A stretch of 64,000 nucleotides of DNA from a virus (IMGVR_UViG_3300021093_000062:1-64000); one strand, 5' to 3'; positions 1 through 7,721 are shown, numbered from the stretch's first letter. Notes: generated by a model not told the origin, from the letters alone. Made by a program: numbers and translations.

Positions 1-2
1 AT

Positions 3-944
3 GACACTAGCGGTAATCCTGCTTCTAAACCAGAAACAGGTACACCTAGACCCATGCCTGAAATAGAAAAGCCCATAAAAGGTGGCACTTTCCGTGATTA
101 CGACCCAGATCTGGGCCCCGTAGTACCACGACGACGGCCAGAAACACGCCCATACGACCCCGAACCCACTCCTGGTACCGGGCTAGAGCGGTATCGTGGT
201 GGCACACCAGCCACAACTGGTGCCCCAACAGGAGCACCAACGACTGGTGCACCAGCGGGTGGTCCTGGCGCACCAGCACCAACCACTGGTCTTCCAGGAA
301 AGAGACCTGGCGTACTCGACCGTATGTGGAACAGAGCTGCTGACCGTGTAATGGGTGGTACTACTTATGGCCCAGGTCCGGAGTACACATCACAAGCTAC
401 TATGGACTATATGGCAGACACTAGAGGATTGCCATCAGGTGCCCCAACCACTGGTCTCCCAGCAGGTGGAGCACCTATGGGTGCGCTAAATGGGTATAAC
501 CGGGCAGCATGGGAGCAGATGCAGGCAATGGGTATTAGTCCATCTGCGCTGCGGGATATGACCTACGGTAACTCTGCAAACAACGGGTCACCGGCAAGCT
601 CCCCCATTAATAGGGTTACTCAGCGAGGAGGTGGCACACTTGGTCGCTTTGGTGGACGTGGGCCAGTTCCAGCTGGTGCCAAAGCAGGAAGATACGGTGA
701 ACAGCCCAATTCAAATACCGTTGAACCCTCTAGGCACGACATTAACCCAATCACAGGAGCTGTACGTCCTGACTTTGGTAACCCATCGTACACTGGTCCA
801 TCACGTCACCCTAAGCCCCCGGCTCGTGACATGACCCAAGGTCAGACTGGATATATTGGCGTTGCTATGCAAGCTATAGGCCAAGCAGACAGTGAATTAA
901 AGCGCCAAGCTTTCCGTCAACGCTCAAGACGGCCAGGAACCTGA
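3..944 (+). CDS. Pro/Gly/Thr-rich protein, 5'-truncated at window edge
   Basis: The reading frame is open from base 3 to the stop at 944, with an internal ATG at 54, so the true start may lie left of the window. Residues about 40-100 (from the ATG) are low-complexity repeats of the type TGAPTGAPTTGAP, and a second GAPTTGLPAGG-like copy follows near residue 130. The rest is rich in Gly, Pro, Arg and Asn, with no recognisable domain, signal peptide or membrane segment. It is followed after 10 bases by the next gene with a strong AGGAGG site, so the two are probably co-transcribed. It may be a flexible structural or decoration protein, but that is a guess; no family is recognised. Confidence 0.6.
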   Translation, partial: DTSGNPASKPETGTPRPMPEIEKPIKGGTFRDYDPDLGPVVPRRRPETRPYDPEPTPGTGLERYRGGTPATTGAPTGAPTTGAPAGGPGAPAPTTGLPGKRPGVLDRMWNRAADRVMGGTTYGPGPEYTSQATMDYMADTRGLPSGAPTTGLPAGGAPMGALNGYNRAAWEQMQAMGISPSALRDMTYGNSANNGSPASSPINRVTQRGGGTLGRFGGRGPVPAGAKAGRYGEQPNSNTVEPSRHDINPITGAVRPDFGNPSYTGPSRHPKPPARDMTQGQTGYIGVAMQAIGQADSELKRQAFRQRSRRPGT

Positions 945-954
945 GGAGGATCAA

Positions 955-1176
955 ATGGCAGTAAATACATCAAGATCGATGAACGACGACCTTCATAGTG
1001 GTATCAACGATGGTCGTCTAAAGAGCTTAACCCCTGGACGAGGTGGAGAGCGCACGGATGATTACGCTGTAACCAGAGCAAAAATGCTACAAACTCAATA
1101 CAATGTTGTTGACTTTATGCGTGGGATTACTGTATCATCTGATGATGAATACGAATATGGTTACGCAGAAGACTGA
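955..1176 (+). CDS. Small acidic hypothetical protein
   Basis: A 73-residue protein starting at an ATG placed 6 bases after an AGGAGG ribosome-binding site. It has a polar N-terminus, a central stretch ending in NVVDFMRGI, and a strongly acidic, Tyr-rich C-terminus (DDEYEYGYAED). It lies between the Pro/Gly-rich protein and a zinc-finger-like protein on the same strand with short gaps, so it belongs to the left operon. No family is recognised and no function can be assigned. Confidence 0.6.
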   Translation: MAVNTSRSMNDDLHSGINDGRLKSLTPGRGGERTDDYAVTRAKMLQTQYNVVDFMRGITVSSDDEYEYGYAED

Positions 1177-1207
1177 ATAATTAAATAAACCTAATTAGGA
1201 GTACAAT

Positions 1208-1666
1208 ATGCCCCGTCTTTTGACGTGTCAATCCTGTGGTACGATGTACCGTATGCTCGACTATGATGGTCCAGCTGAATACGATATGGAACTTATTGAG
1301 CTCTGTAATCGTCACCTTGGACAAGCCTCAAATCCAGATCCTGACGCACACAAGTCAATAATCTTGCGATGCGACCAAGAAACTTGGGAGAAGCTTGGTG
1401 ATGAGACCAAGATTAAACAGGAGCTAGCAAAGAACGAGTGGGAAGTACGGGAAGTGCGCAACGACCTAAAAGTTGAAGCTCTAAAGTGCTTTAACCGACA
1501 TAACCGCCCATCCGGGATGTGCCCTGACTACGAGAACGAGTCAAAAACGATTGGACGTAAGATTGGCGTTCCAAAAGAAAACCGCCAATATCTGTGCCAT
1601 TACTGCCCAGCGTCAGCTTTTGTGACTTTCAAGAACCGTCAAGTAAAAGGGATGTATGACGGGTGA
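1208..1666 (+). CDS. Cys-rich putative zinc-binding protein
   Basis: A 152-residue protein with an N-terminal CQSCG motif (Cys 8 and 11) and C-terminal CPDY and CHYC motifs (last pair about residues 134-137), an arrangement suggesting one or two zinc ribbons. The middle third is charged and probably helical. The start has AGGAG six bases upstream. The stop overlaps the GTG start of the next gene (GTGA), so translation is coupled. Zinc binding is inferred from the cysteine pairs only; a DNA-, RNA- or protein-binding role is all that can be suggested. Confidence 0.6.
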   Translation: MPRLLTCQSCGTMYRMLDYDGPAEYDMELIELCNRHLGQASNPDPDAHKSIILRCDQETWEKLGDETKIKQELAKNEWEVREVRNDLKVEALKCFNRHNRPSGMCPDYENESKTIGRKIGVPKENRQYLCHYCPASAFVTFKNRQVKGMYDG

Positions 1667-2133
1667 TCATATTTAACTTTTCTGTGCTGGCTCGCCCAGC
1701 GGAAATTCTGGCTTTAAGACAGCCAGATCCTCAGGGGTTTTCACTCTGGCGTATGATGCACGATTTTTCAATTGGTCGTGTTTGCTTGGTAGTCAACGAA
1801 ACATACGACAAGTTACCAATTGAAGACTGGCTAAAAAAAGAGGGGATAAAACCCTCGTTTTATGAAATGCTAGACGAGCCAAACTCCCATTTAAGAGCTG
1901 AGAAAGTTCATCGAGTAGCCGCAGTGTTTGGCAAGGCTGAATGGTACGTTGATAACGACCCAATAACCTGTGCCGAAACCTTAAAACTAGGTATCCCAAC
2001 ACTGCTGGCCGCTTCACCCTATGTCGTGCGCCCAGAATGGGCTGGATTGCGTGTTATAAAAGATTGGGATACTCTTGTCCATGAGATGAATGAGCAAGCC
2101 CTAAAGGCCGCAGAAAAGACTTGGAGAGAATAA
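1663..2133 (+). CDS. HAD-like phage protein lacking the catalytic Asp motif
   Basis: 156 residues from a GTG start overlapping the upstream stop by 4 bases. The C-terminal part has the look of the HAD-superfamily fold: a WYVDNDP acidic loop followed by a helix and a G-IPTLL strand, as in motif IV and its surroundings. The N-terminal strand that normally carries DxD reads IIFNFSVL instead, so the nucleophilic Asp is absent. If the assignment is right this is a non-catalytic HAD relative. The stop overlaps the ATG of the next gene (TAATG). The fold call is an impression from motif spacing, not a search. Confidence 0.45.
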   Translation: MIIFNFSVLARPAEILALRQPDPQGFSLWRMMHDFSIGRVCLVVNETYDKLPIEDWLKKEGIKPSFYEMLDEPNSHLRAEKVHRVAAVFGKAEWYVDNDPITCAETLKLGIPTLLAASPYVVRPEWAGLRVIKDWDTLVHEMNEQALKAAEKTWRE

Positions 2134-3563
2134 TGAAGATATTCTTTGGCGGTGCTGAAAAGGGAACCCATAGAAGCCTACTGGTTGCCAATGGTGTCGA
2201 CAAGATGGGTATAAACATCACACACTTTCCAGTACCAAAGCGTAAGGAGCTAGATCTGTCCACGCTTTACGGTGGAGCTGAGTTACTTGTGTACACATCA
2301 GAAAACGACGAGGATCTTAACAAGTATGAAAACTTTGTAAGAGACCACGCGGACAGTTTATCTGTAGTTATTGGCAGGCCAGATATGGATGGTGAATGGC
2401 TAGGGGAAAAGTACGTGCCCGTTTGGTCAGATGGGGACGACCTAGAACGCATGGCATGGCTTTGTCAGAAGAACGGAAGAGTGGCCATATCAGACAAGGC
2501 CATAAACAGCAAGACGTTGCCAAGAATACGATCTCTATCCCAGCGCTGGGGAGCAAAGCTGTATGGCCTTACAAGCAAGCCAGACATCATTCAGGAGCTT
2601 CCCTGGGAGGCAGTGGTTGTGGGGTCATGGACTTCCTCCATTAGATATGGGGAAACCCAGGTATGGGATGGTCACGGATTGCACAGATACCCAGCTCAAC
2701 AGAAAGAGTCTGCCAGACGTAAGCACCGGGCCGACATCATGCGTCTTGGTATAGATTACGATTTAATTATGGAAGACGATGTTTCAGAGGTAGGAGCGCT
2801 GTCAATAAGGTCTTGGAAGGCTTGGGAAGAGGGAACTTTTTGGGCCTATGACCCCATTGATGAAGACGACGAGTCAGAGATTACCCCCCAAGAAAGGGAG
2901 GATATAGTTGATATACCCCCCATTACCCATACTTTACCTAAACCGGTTTCACGTGGGGGAAGTATTGCTATACCACCTCTAGAAAAGCGGCACGACAGTG
3001 AGCGATTATTACTACCGGTTATGGGCATTGAAAACATAGTTTCAATAGGTACACAAACAGGCGCTGAGCAGGATGAATACATAGAAATAGCACCAAAAGA
3101 AACCCCTGTAATTCGGTATCAAAGCAGCCCCTTGCGTCAGTGTGATAGTTGCTATTTAGCCTCACGTTGTCCCGCATTCCGCGAACATTCTGATTGTGGC
3201 TTTAAGTTGCCCGTAGAGATACGATCCAAGGATCAGCTACAAGCTGTGCTACAGGCAATGATTGAGATGCAAGCCAGTAGAGTTTTGTTCGCAAGATTTG
3301 CTGAGGAACTTGAGGGTCAGGGACTCGACCCAGCCCTCTCATCAGAGATGGATAGACTGTTCTCACTCATAGATAAGTTTAAGAACATTTCAGACACCCG
3401 TGATTTGATGCGCATTGAGGTTGAGGCACGAGGCAATGCTGGTGTACTTTCTAGACTGTTTGGTACGAAGGCTGGAGAAATATCAAAGCAACTTCCTAGT
3501 GGTGGTTTTGGTCCAAATCAAACTGACCAATTTATTCAGGATGTTATTGACTTTACCGAATGA
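2133..3563 (+). CDS. Large protein with TGT/DpdA-like N-terminus and C-terminal Cys cluster
   Basis: 476 residues from the ATG in a TAATG overlap with the upstream gene; an in-frame TTG at 2121 is less likely. The N-terminal half alternates strands and helices (VVIGRPDMDG, VAISDKAI, KLYGLTSKPDII, PWEAVVVGSWTSSIRYG). The last two motifs resemble the HGLxxTxPxxL and PWxSVDSTSW...RYG stretches of tRNA-guanine transglycosylase/DpdA TIM barrels, but the catalytic Asp position is not obvious. A Cys cluster follows at about residues 336-355 (CDSCYLASRC...C), then a helical C-terminal region. There are no queuosine-precursor genes (queC/D/E) in the window. Alternatives: an unrelated structural protein or a degenerate barrel. 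Confidence 0.4.
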   Translation: MKIFFGGAEKGTHRSLLVANGVDKMGINITHFPVPKRKELDLSTLYGGAELLVYTSENDEDLNKYENFVRDHADSLSVVIGRPDMDGEWLGEKYVPVWSDGDDLERMAWLCQKNGRVAISDKAINSKTLPRIRSLSQRWGAKLYGLTSKPDIIQELPWEAVVVGSWTSSIRYGETQVWDGHGLHRYPAQQKESARRKHRADIMRLGIDYDLIMEDDVSEVGALSIRSWKAWEEGTFWAYDPIDEDDESEITPQEREDIVDIPPITHTLPKPVSRGGSIAIPPLEKRHDSERLLLPVMGIENIVSIGTQTGAEQDEYIEIAPKETPVIRYQSSPLRQCDSCYLASRCPAFREHSDCGFKLPVEIRSKDQLQAVLQAMIEMQASRVLFARFAEELEGQGLDPALSSEMDRLFSLIDKFKNISDTRDLMRIEVEARGNAGVLSRLFGTKAGEISKQLPSGGFGPNQTDQFIQDVIDFTE

Positions 3564-3608
3564 CCCACCTAAACTTGGTGGCGCAACCACTACAACAAGG
3601 AGCACAAC

Positions 3609-3920
3609 ATGGCAAGAACATGGCACAAGATCGGTACCCCCAGTAGTAACAAGTCAAACAATGTTTGTGTAGATGGTTCACAGATTGTCGCGGACAACGT
3701 TACCATAAACGGAGATGATTATCTATCTAAAACCCCATTGAGCGTAGATACCGTCAAAGAATACCTGTCAACAAAGGGATGCACTTTGTGGATGAATTGG
3801 GACATAACTAACGAGGATAGTCGTGAAGAAGCAGCAGAATGGCTTATTAGCGAAATTTACAATGTTTTGATGTTTTCAGTGTACAACGACAACGAAATGG
3901 ACAACACCAACAATGCATAA
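3609..3920 (+). CDS. Hypothetical protein
   Basis: A 103-residue protein with AAGGAG nine bases before its ATG. It has a Lys/Asn-rich N-terminus followed by a more regular part with NGDDYLSKTPLSVDTVKEYL and an acidic, helical C-terminus. There is no membrane segment and no family match. It follows a weak 5-bp hairpin (CCACC/GGTGG, 3565-3581) in the preceding gap, and its 3' end overlaps the next gene by 8 bases. Confidence 0.55.
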   Translation: MARTWHKIGTPSSNKSNNVCVDGSQIVADNVTINGDDYLSKTPLSVDTVKEYLSTKGCTLWMNWDITNEDSREEAAEWLISEIYNVLMFSVYNDNEMDNTNNA

Positions 3921-4209
3921 TCCAAATGAGTTTATGGATGCAATACAAGAGGTCATTGACATGCATGACAGGAAAGGGGCTGACTACGGATCACAACTTG
4001 ATCAGTTTGCAAACGTATCGTCCTCAAGTCAATGGGGAATCCCACCGTGGGTTGGAGCAATGATGCGTGCTAACGACAAGGTTGTTCGCCTTCAATCTGC
4101 GGCCAGAGGGTCAACACTACGAAATGAGGGCATAGAGGACAGTCTTTTGGACATCGCTACCTACGCCTTAATTGCTCTGTGTCTATTCAGACGAAATCTA
4201 GAACAGTAA
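3913..4209 (+). CDS. Nucleotide-modification-associated domain 1 (DUF1599) like protein
   Basis: 98 residues. The sequence carries the pattern I associate with the Nmad1/DUF1599 phage family: HDRKGADYG near residues 18-26, an F-N-V segment, then AMMRANDKVVRLQ and a conserved EDSLLDIATYALIAL helix at the C-terminus. In that family the acidic and Lys/Arg residues of the two helices are thought to bind a nucleotide, and members accompany nucleotide-metabolism or DNA-modification genes. Here the neighbours are WhiB and, further right, a deaminase. Domain call is from memory of the motif; exact substrate unknown. Confidence 0.65.
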   Translation: MHNPNEFMDAIQEVIDMHDRKGADYGSQLDQFANVSSSSQWGIPPWVGAMMRANDKVVRLQSAARGSTLRNEGIEDSLLDIATYALIALCLFRRNLEQ

Positions 4210-4210
4210 T

Positions 4211-4585
4211 ATGGAATGGTTGGAAGATGCTCCTTGCCGCGGGTTGAACCCGGATATCTTCTTTCCCCCGCTTGACCAAACAAACCACAATGCATACTAC
4301 AAAGCTGGAAAAGCCGTATGTCACACATGTGATGTGTGGGAAGAGTGCTTGAATTATGGTATGAACGAAACATGGGGATTGTGGGGTGGGTTGACTCCAC
4401 AAGAGCGCAGAGGCACCGCAAGGCTTCACCACGGAGTTATCGAAATGTACCGTTTCGGCTGTCGGTGCCCAAAGTGTAGAGAGTGCTCTGTAACGGTAAG
4501 AAAAAAGATTCCAAAAGAAGTATTCCCTGCTAGAGGACAAGAATTCAACATAGAATCGTTGGTTTTCAAACTTTCCAGCATGTGA
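4211..4585 (+). CDS. WhiB-family Fe-S transcription factor
   Basis: 124 residues. The four WhiB cysteines are present at 9, 37, 40 and 46 (APCRG, CHTC, EEC), followed by the glycine turn GLWGG (56-60) and a basic stretch (LTPQERR), which together define the Wbl fold that holds a 4Fe-4S cluster and docks on the principal sigma factor region 4. Unusually, the C-terminal tail has a further cluster CRCPKCRECS (Cys 74, 76, 79, 82) and a KK-rich end, which could form a second metal site. WhiB proteins are known from actinobacteria and their phages, so this is the main host clue. The start codon directly follows the preceding stop. Confidence 0.93.
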   Translation: MEWLEDAPCRGLNPDIFFPPLDQTNHNAYYKAGKAVCHTCDVWEECLNYGMNETWGLWGGLTPQERRGTARLHHGVIEMYRFGCRCPKCRECSVTVRKKIPKEVFPARGQEFNIESLVFKLSSM

Positions 4586-4602
4586 TTTAGCAAGTTTCCG
4601 TC

Positions 4603-4650
4603 ATAGTTTGGTAATATAGATACGTGCCCAACCACCCAATGGTTGGGCAC
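4603..4650 (+). terminator. Hairpin after whiB with possible promoter -10 just upstream
   Basis: A perfect 11-bp inverted repeat, GTGCCCAACCA (4624-4634) and TGGTTGGGCAC (4640-4650), closes a 5-nt loop in the gap between whiB and the secreted lysozyme-fold gene. There is no long T-run after it, so it may be an attenuator or RNA-stabilising hairpin rather than a full terminator. GGTAATATAG at 4610-4619 resembles a -10 element, but no convincing -35 box is visible. Confidence 0.5.
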
Positions 4651-4680
4651 TGTCATTATCCCCTATCAAGGAGAATACTT

Positions 4681-5220
4681 TTGAAATTGAAATACTCAAA
4701 ACCAGTGATTTTGGTGGCGTTTGCTATCAATATCGCGATCTTGACACCACTGGCAAACTGTATAGAAAACCCAAAAGAAGAAGTACTCACTCAATTAGCC
4801 ACCACAACCACACCACAAACCACTGTGGTACAACCAACAACTACCACCACCACCACCACCACAGAAGCACCAGTTACCACTACGACTACATTGGTGCCTC
4901 CCGGTAGCAAATGTGAAGAATTAGCACCAATTGCGCTTGCAGCCGGATGGCCTCAAGAACTACTAATAGACGTATTAGATGAGGCTTGGAACGAAAGTCG
5001 TTGTCTAAACATCATCGAGGGGCACCCCCGCTGGAATGGACACGATTCAGGCCCGCTACAGATCAACCAGGTGTGGCACGACGAGATTAATGACAAATAC
5101 GGCAGTTGGACATACGTAAATGATCCGTATTACAACTTTGCGTGGGCATGGGAAATGTACATTTGGCACGATATTCACCGTGGATGCGGATTTGAGCCTT
5201 GGACACGTACGTGCAAATAA
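4681..5220 (+). CDS. Secreted lysozyme/transglycosylase-fold protein with Thr-rich linker
   Basis: The best start is TTG 4681, seven bases after AAGGAG; the longer frame from 4624 would run through the hairpin. The 179-residue product has a basic N-terminus, a hydrophobic helix (about residues 8-24) ending LTPLANC (a poor lipobox), a Thr/Pro linker (about 40-70), then a domain with EAWNESRC and DSGPLQIN. The Glu and the GPLQIN strand are the hallmarks of the SLT/lysozyme-like fold, where this Glu cleaves peptidoglycan glycan strands. Export and a wall-facing role are inferred. It could act in lysis, in superinfection exclusion or as a lysis accessory; it stands apart from the holin/endolysin pair. 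Confidence 0.75.
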   Translation: MKLKYSKPVILVAFAINIAILTPLANCIENPKEEVLTQLATTTTPQTTVVQPTTTTTTTTTEAPVTTTTTLVPPGSKCEELAPIALAAGWPQELLIDVLDEAWNESRCLNIIEGHPRWNGHDSGPLQINQVWHDEINDKYGSWTYVNDPYYNFAWAWEMYIWHDIHRGCGFEPWTRTCK

Positions 5221-5312
5221 CTAAAAAAAATAAACAACAATAGTTGCAATTGAAAATAGCCACGTGTAGCATACAAACAACGGGCAAAGCCCAAGACACA
5301 AGGAGAAACACA

Positions 5313-5552
5313 ATGGATGAAAACACACTTACAGTTCAACTTCCCGAAGAAATGTTGTTGATTAAGATTGAAGACATTGCTGGAACAGCAGAGGTTGCCA
5401 GCATTCTTAACTGCCCCAAACAGCAGATACATGCTTTGAGAAAGCGCGCAGATTTCCCTGCTCCAATTACTCAACTGTCAGCAACCCCTCTTTGGAATGC
5501 TCAACACATCATTGAATTCGGCTCAAACTGGAAGCGTCGCACAAAGGTCTGA
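5313..5552 (+). CDS. Small helix-turn-helix (AlpA/excisionase-like) protein
   Basis: Start taken at ATG 5313, eight bases after AAGGAG, although the frame is open back to 5244. The 79-residue product has IAGTAEVASILNCPKQQIHA followed by LRKRADFPAPI and a W-N-A-Q-H-I-I-E motif, the typical winged HTH_17/MerR-like layout in which the first helices read DNA and the F-P-x-P loop leads into the wing. Such proteins act as excisionases or small regulators in phages. No integrase is visible, so a regulatory role is more likely. The stop overlaps the next start (TGATG). Confidence 0.65.
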   Translation: MDENTLTVQLPEEMLLIKIEDIAGTAEVASILNCPKQQIHALRKRADFPAPITQLSATPLWNAQHIIEFGSNWKRRTKV

Positions 5553-5755
5553 TGAGTAGTACAATGTTGCTCATGGAGACAAGCAGACAAAAATACCCAC
5601 CTGGTATCTATGAGTGCGCTAAGTGCAGTGCGTGGGTGGAGGTGTTCGTTCCTCTGAACGAGCTCCCCACCCACCCCTGCGGGGTTGGAAAGAGGTCAAA
5701 AACTATGGAGTACAAAGGAACTAGCAGTGCTAAGACTAGGAATAGTGTCGGGTGA
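5552..5755 (+). CDS. Small CxxC protein
   Basis: 67 residues, translationally coupled to the preceding HTH gene by a TGATG overlap. It contains YECAKCSAWV and a later HPC, giving three closely spaced Cys plus His that could bind zinc. The C-terminal third is polar. Its last 29 bases overlap the glycosyltransferase gene in another frame. No family recognised. Confidence 0.5.
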   Translation: MSSTMLLMETSRQKYPPGIYECAKCSAWVEVFVPLNELPTHPCGVGKRSKTMEYKGTSSAKTRNSVG

Positions 5756-6791
5756 TTGGCTCCACCCTATAAAAACAGGGGAGCCTGTAGCATTGTGGGG
5801 AGGAAGTGGATGGGCACGCCTGGGTCAGTATGTTGACCACCTCCCATTTGAAGTACACGTTGGTGTACTCACTTGGTATCACGACAGATTTGTTGTAGTA
5901 TCTGAGGATAAAGAGATGCACGAAGTAGACGTGATCTACATGCAACGTTTAATGCATGAGGGGCTTACCCAGCACGTGCCCATGGCTATCGCAAATGGGC
6001 AAAAAATAATAAACGACCTCGATGATTGGTATTGGGGTCTAGACACCTCAAATATGGCGTTCTTGCATAACCACCCAAAAGTTAACAAAATTGAGAACAT
6101 CAACAACTACAAAGCAATCTTGTCAAAGTCCATGATTTTAACTGTCAGTACCACCTATCTTGCTGATAGGGCTTCATCATTTGTAAGGTGCCCAATACAG
6201 GTTATTGAAAACACTGTAGACATCAATCGATTTACACAGACAACCTACACAGACACCAACACTCCAGTTGTTGGATGGGTGGGATCAACAGCACATCGAA
6301 GCAGGGACATTGAGACACTAAAAGGTGTGCTTAACCCAATGGCAAAGAGTGGTTCAATAACTCTTTACCACGGTGGTCACCACAGTGGTGCACCAACCTT
6401 TGCAAGCAGGCTTGGGGTTTCAGAAGACCTGGTAACTGTAGAAGACCTGCGCCCAGCTGAACGTTACCCAGAACTTATGAAAATGGATATTGGGATTGTT
6501 CCACTAAACAAGACTCCGTTCAACATGGCAAAATCAGACATAAAAGGTTTAGAGTATGCAGCGTCAGGAATTCCATTTATTGCCCAAGATCTTAATGCAT
6601 ACGTGAATTTACACAAAAAATTAAATGTAGGGTTTATAGCAAACAAGCCAAAGGACTGGGTGAAGCACATAAAATACTTGTCAAACCCAGACAATCGTAG
6701 AAATGTTGGAATTGAGCTACGTTCCCGCATACAACCACGAGACATATCCTGCGGTGTACAAAAACTCACAGACTTAATCAGTAACATATGA
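5727..6791 (+). CDS. GT-B (GT4-like) glycosyltransferase
   Basis: The start is taken at GTG 5727, eight bases after AAAGGA and just before LRLGIVSGDWLHP; an upstream TTG at 5685 lacks a site. The product is about 354 residues. The C-terminal Rossmann half begins with VVGWVGSTAHRSRDIETL and includes a DIGIVPL strand, TPFNMAKSDIKGLEYAASGIP and a later VGFIANKP, which match the nucleotide-sugar-binding region of family GT4 enzymes (the K-x-x-E-x-A-A-x-G-x-P element). It probably transfers a sugar from a nucleotide donor; the acceptor (virion protein, DNA base or host glycan) cannot be told. It overlaps the deaminase gene by ATGA. Confidence 0.8.
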   Translation: MLRLGIVSGDWLHPIKTGEPVALWGGSGWARLGQYVDHLPFEVHVGVLTWYHDRFVVVSEDKEMHEVDVIYMQRLMHEGLTQHVPMAIANGQKIINDLDDWYWGLDTSNMAFLHNHPKVNKIENINNYKAILSKSMILTVSTTYLADRASSFVRCPIQVIENTVDINRFTQTTYTDTNTPVVGWVGSTAHRSRDIETLKGVLNPMAKSGSITLYHGGHHSGAPTFASRLGVSEDLVTVEDLRPAERYPELMKMDIGIVPLNKTPFNMAKSDIKGLEYAASGIPFIAQDLNAYVNLHKKLNVGFIANKPKDWVKHIKYLSNPDNRRNVGIELRSRIQPRDISCGVQKLTDLISNI

Positions 6792-7180
6792 TTACCACAA
6801 GACAGCTTAAATGGCTTGACTACGCTGTCGATGTTTCATCGACAGCAACACACTCACAATGGAGAGTGGGAGCAGTGCTCGTAAAAGGTGGAAGAGTGCT
6901 GAGCATGGGTGTAAATCGATATAGAAATTTACCTTCTCAGGTTGACCTTGAAGGGGTTTCGTACCATGCGGAAGAGGTTGCTTTGAAGCGTGCTGGGGAT
7001 GCAACAGGAGCGACAATATTTGTCGCAAGAGTTACCAGAAATGGGCACCTTGGATTGGCAAAACCTTGCGAAAGATGCCAAGAACTGTTGCATGAGTATG
7101 GGGTTCACTCAGCGATTTGGACCGAGCCGTCGGGGTTTGGAAAATCGAAAATTGATGACATGATTTTCAGCCGGATTTGA
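6788..7180 (+). CDS. dCMP/cytidine deaminase-family protein
   Basis: 130 residues with the complete zinc site of the cytidine/deoxycytidylate deaminase superfamily: H60-A-E62 (HAEE; Glu is the proton shuttle) and P93-C94-E-R-C97. Phage enzymes of this type usually make dUMP from dCMP for thymidylate synthesis, but free-base or tRNA/DNA deamination are possible in the superfamily. It is the last gene of the left operon, coupled by ATGA to the glycosyltransferase, and is followed directly by a strong terminator. Confidence 0.85.
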   Translation: MITTRQLKWLDYAVDVSSTATHSQWRVGAVLVKGGRVLSMGVNRYRNLPSQVDLEGVSYHAEEVALKRAGDATGATIFVARVTRNGHLGLAKPCERCQELLHEYGVHSAIWTEPSGFGKSKIDDMIFSRI

Positions 7181-7195
7181 GACAAAAAAATAATA

Positions 7196-7240
7196 CCCCG
7201 AGCGGACAACTACGGTGTGTAGTCGCCCGCTCGGGGTTTT
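7196..7240. terminator. Bidirectional rho-independent terminator between convergent operons
   Basis: CCCCGAGCGG (7196-7205) pairs with CCGCTCGGGG (7227-7236); an inner ACTAC/GTAGT-like pairing extends the stem. TTTT follows on the plus strand, and the A-run at 7184-7190 gives a T-run on the minus strand. It stands between the plus-strand deaminase gene and the last minus-strand gene and so can end both operons. Confidence 0.9.
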
Positions 7241-7277
7241 GTTATTTGGACGGGGCCACGTTTAGCACGTGGCTATG

Positions 7278-7721
7278 TCAAACTGGCCAATGATACGGAA
7301 GGTCATTAGGAACAGCTGGGAAGTGTGGAGCGTAGTGGCCTGAGAGTTTACGCAACAGGTTTGATTGATGAGACACCATCACCTTTTGTTCAACTTCTTC
7401 ATCATCAAGCCACCAAGGTAAAACTGGTAGAGAATTTGCTATTACTGGGTCCTTAGTCATTACTACTGCACTCTTAACTAGACAAGTGTCTTTGTACCCT
7501 CTTTTCACCCATTCATCGCAAATAGCAACTTGATACTGTAACAGGGCTTTTTCATAACCTCTCCACATCTTTACCGCTGGATGGTTTCTCCAACCTGTGG
7601 ACACACCAACCAAGCAGTTGATTATCTGAAGGTTTTCAACACGTTGCTTGCCGAGACGCTTGTTGTCTAAAACTTGTGCGTTTTGTCTGTAGTTTTTGCC
7701 GTAAGGCAAGAAAGTTTGCAT
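7278..7721 (-). CDS. Pyrimidine-dimer DNA glycosylase (Pyr_excise family)
   Basis: 147 residues. The N-terminus MQTFLPY...A..LDNKRLGKQRVE...QI and the following NHPAVKMWRGYE, EWVKRGYKDT, LPWWLDDEE and SHQSNLLRK elements match the Pyr_excise family, related to T4 endonuclease V, which cuts the glycosyl bond at UV-induced cyclobutane dimers and nicks the strand. In the T4 enzyme the N-terminal Thr amine is the nucleophile; here residue 3 after Met-Gln is Thr, so N-terminal processing would differ. Start is in a TAATG overlap with the upstream gene. A repair function fits a sunlit aquatic host, which is inference. Confidence 0.85.
   Translation of the reverse strand: MQTFLPYGKNYRQNAQVLDNKRLGKQRVENLQIINCLVGVSTGWRNHPAVKMWRGYEKALLQYQVAICDEWVKRGYKDTCLVKSAVVMTKDPVIANSLPVLPWWLDDEEVEQKVMVSHQSNLLRKLSGHYAPHFPAVPNDLPYHWPV

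Noticed and set aside
5313-5552. Excisionase of an integration module
   Set aside because: HTH fold would fit, but no integrase is nearby, so it is listed only as a small HTH protein.
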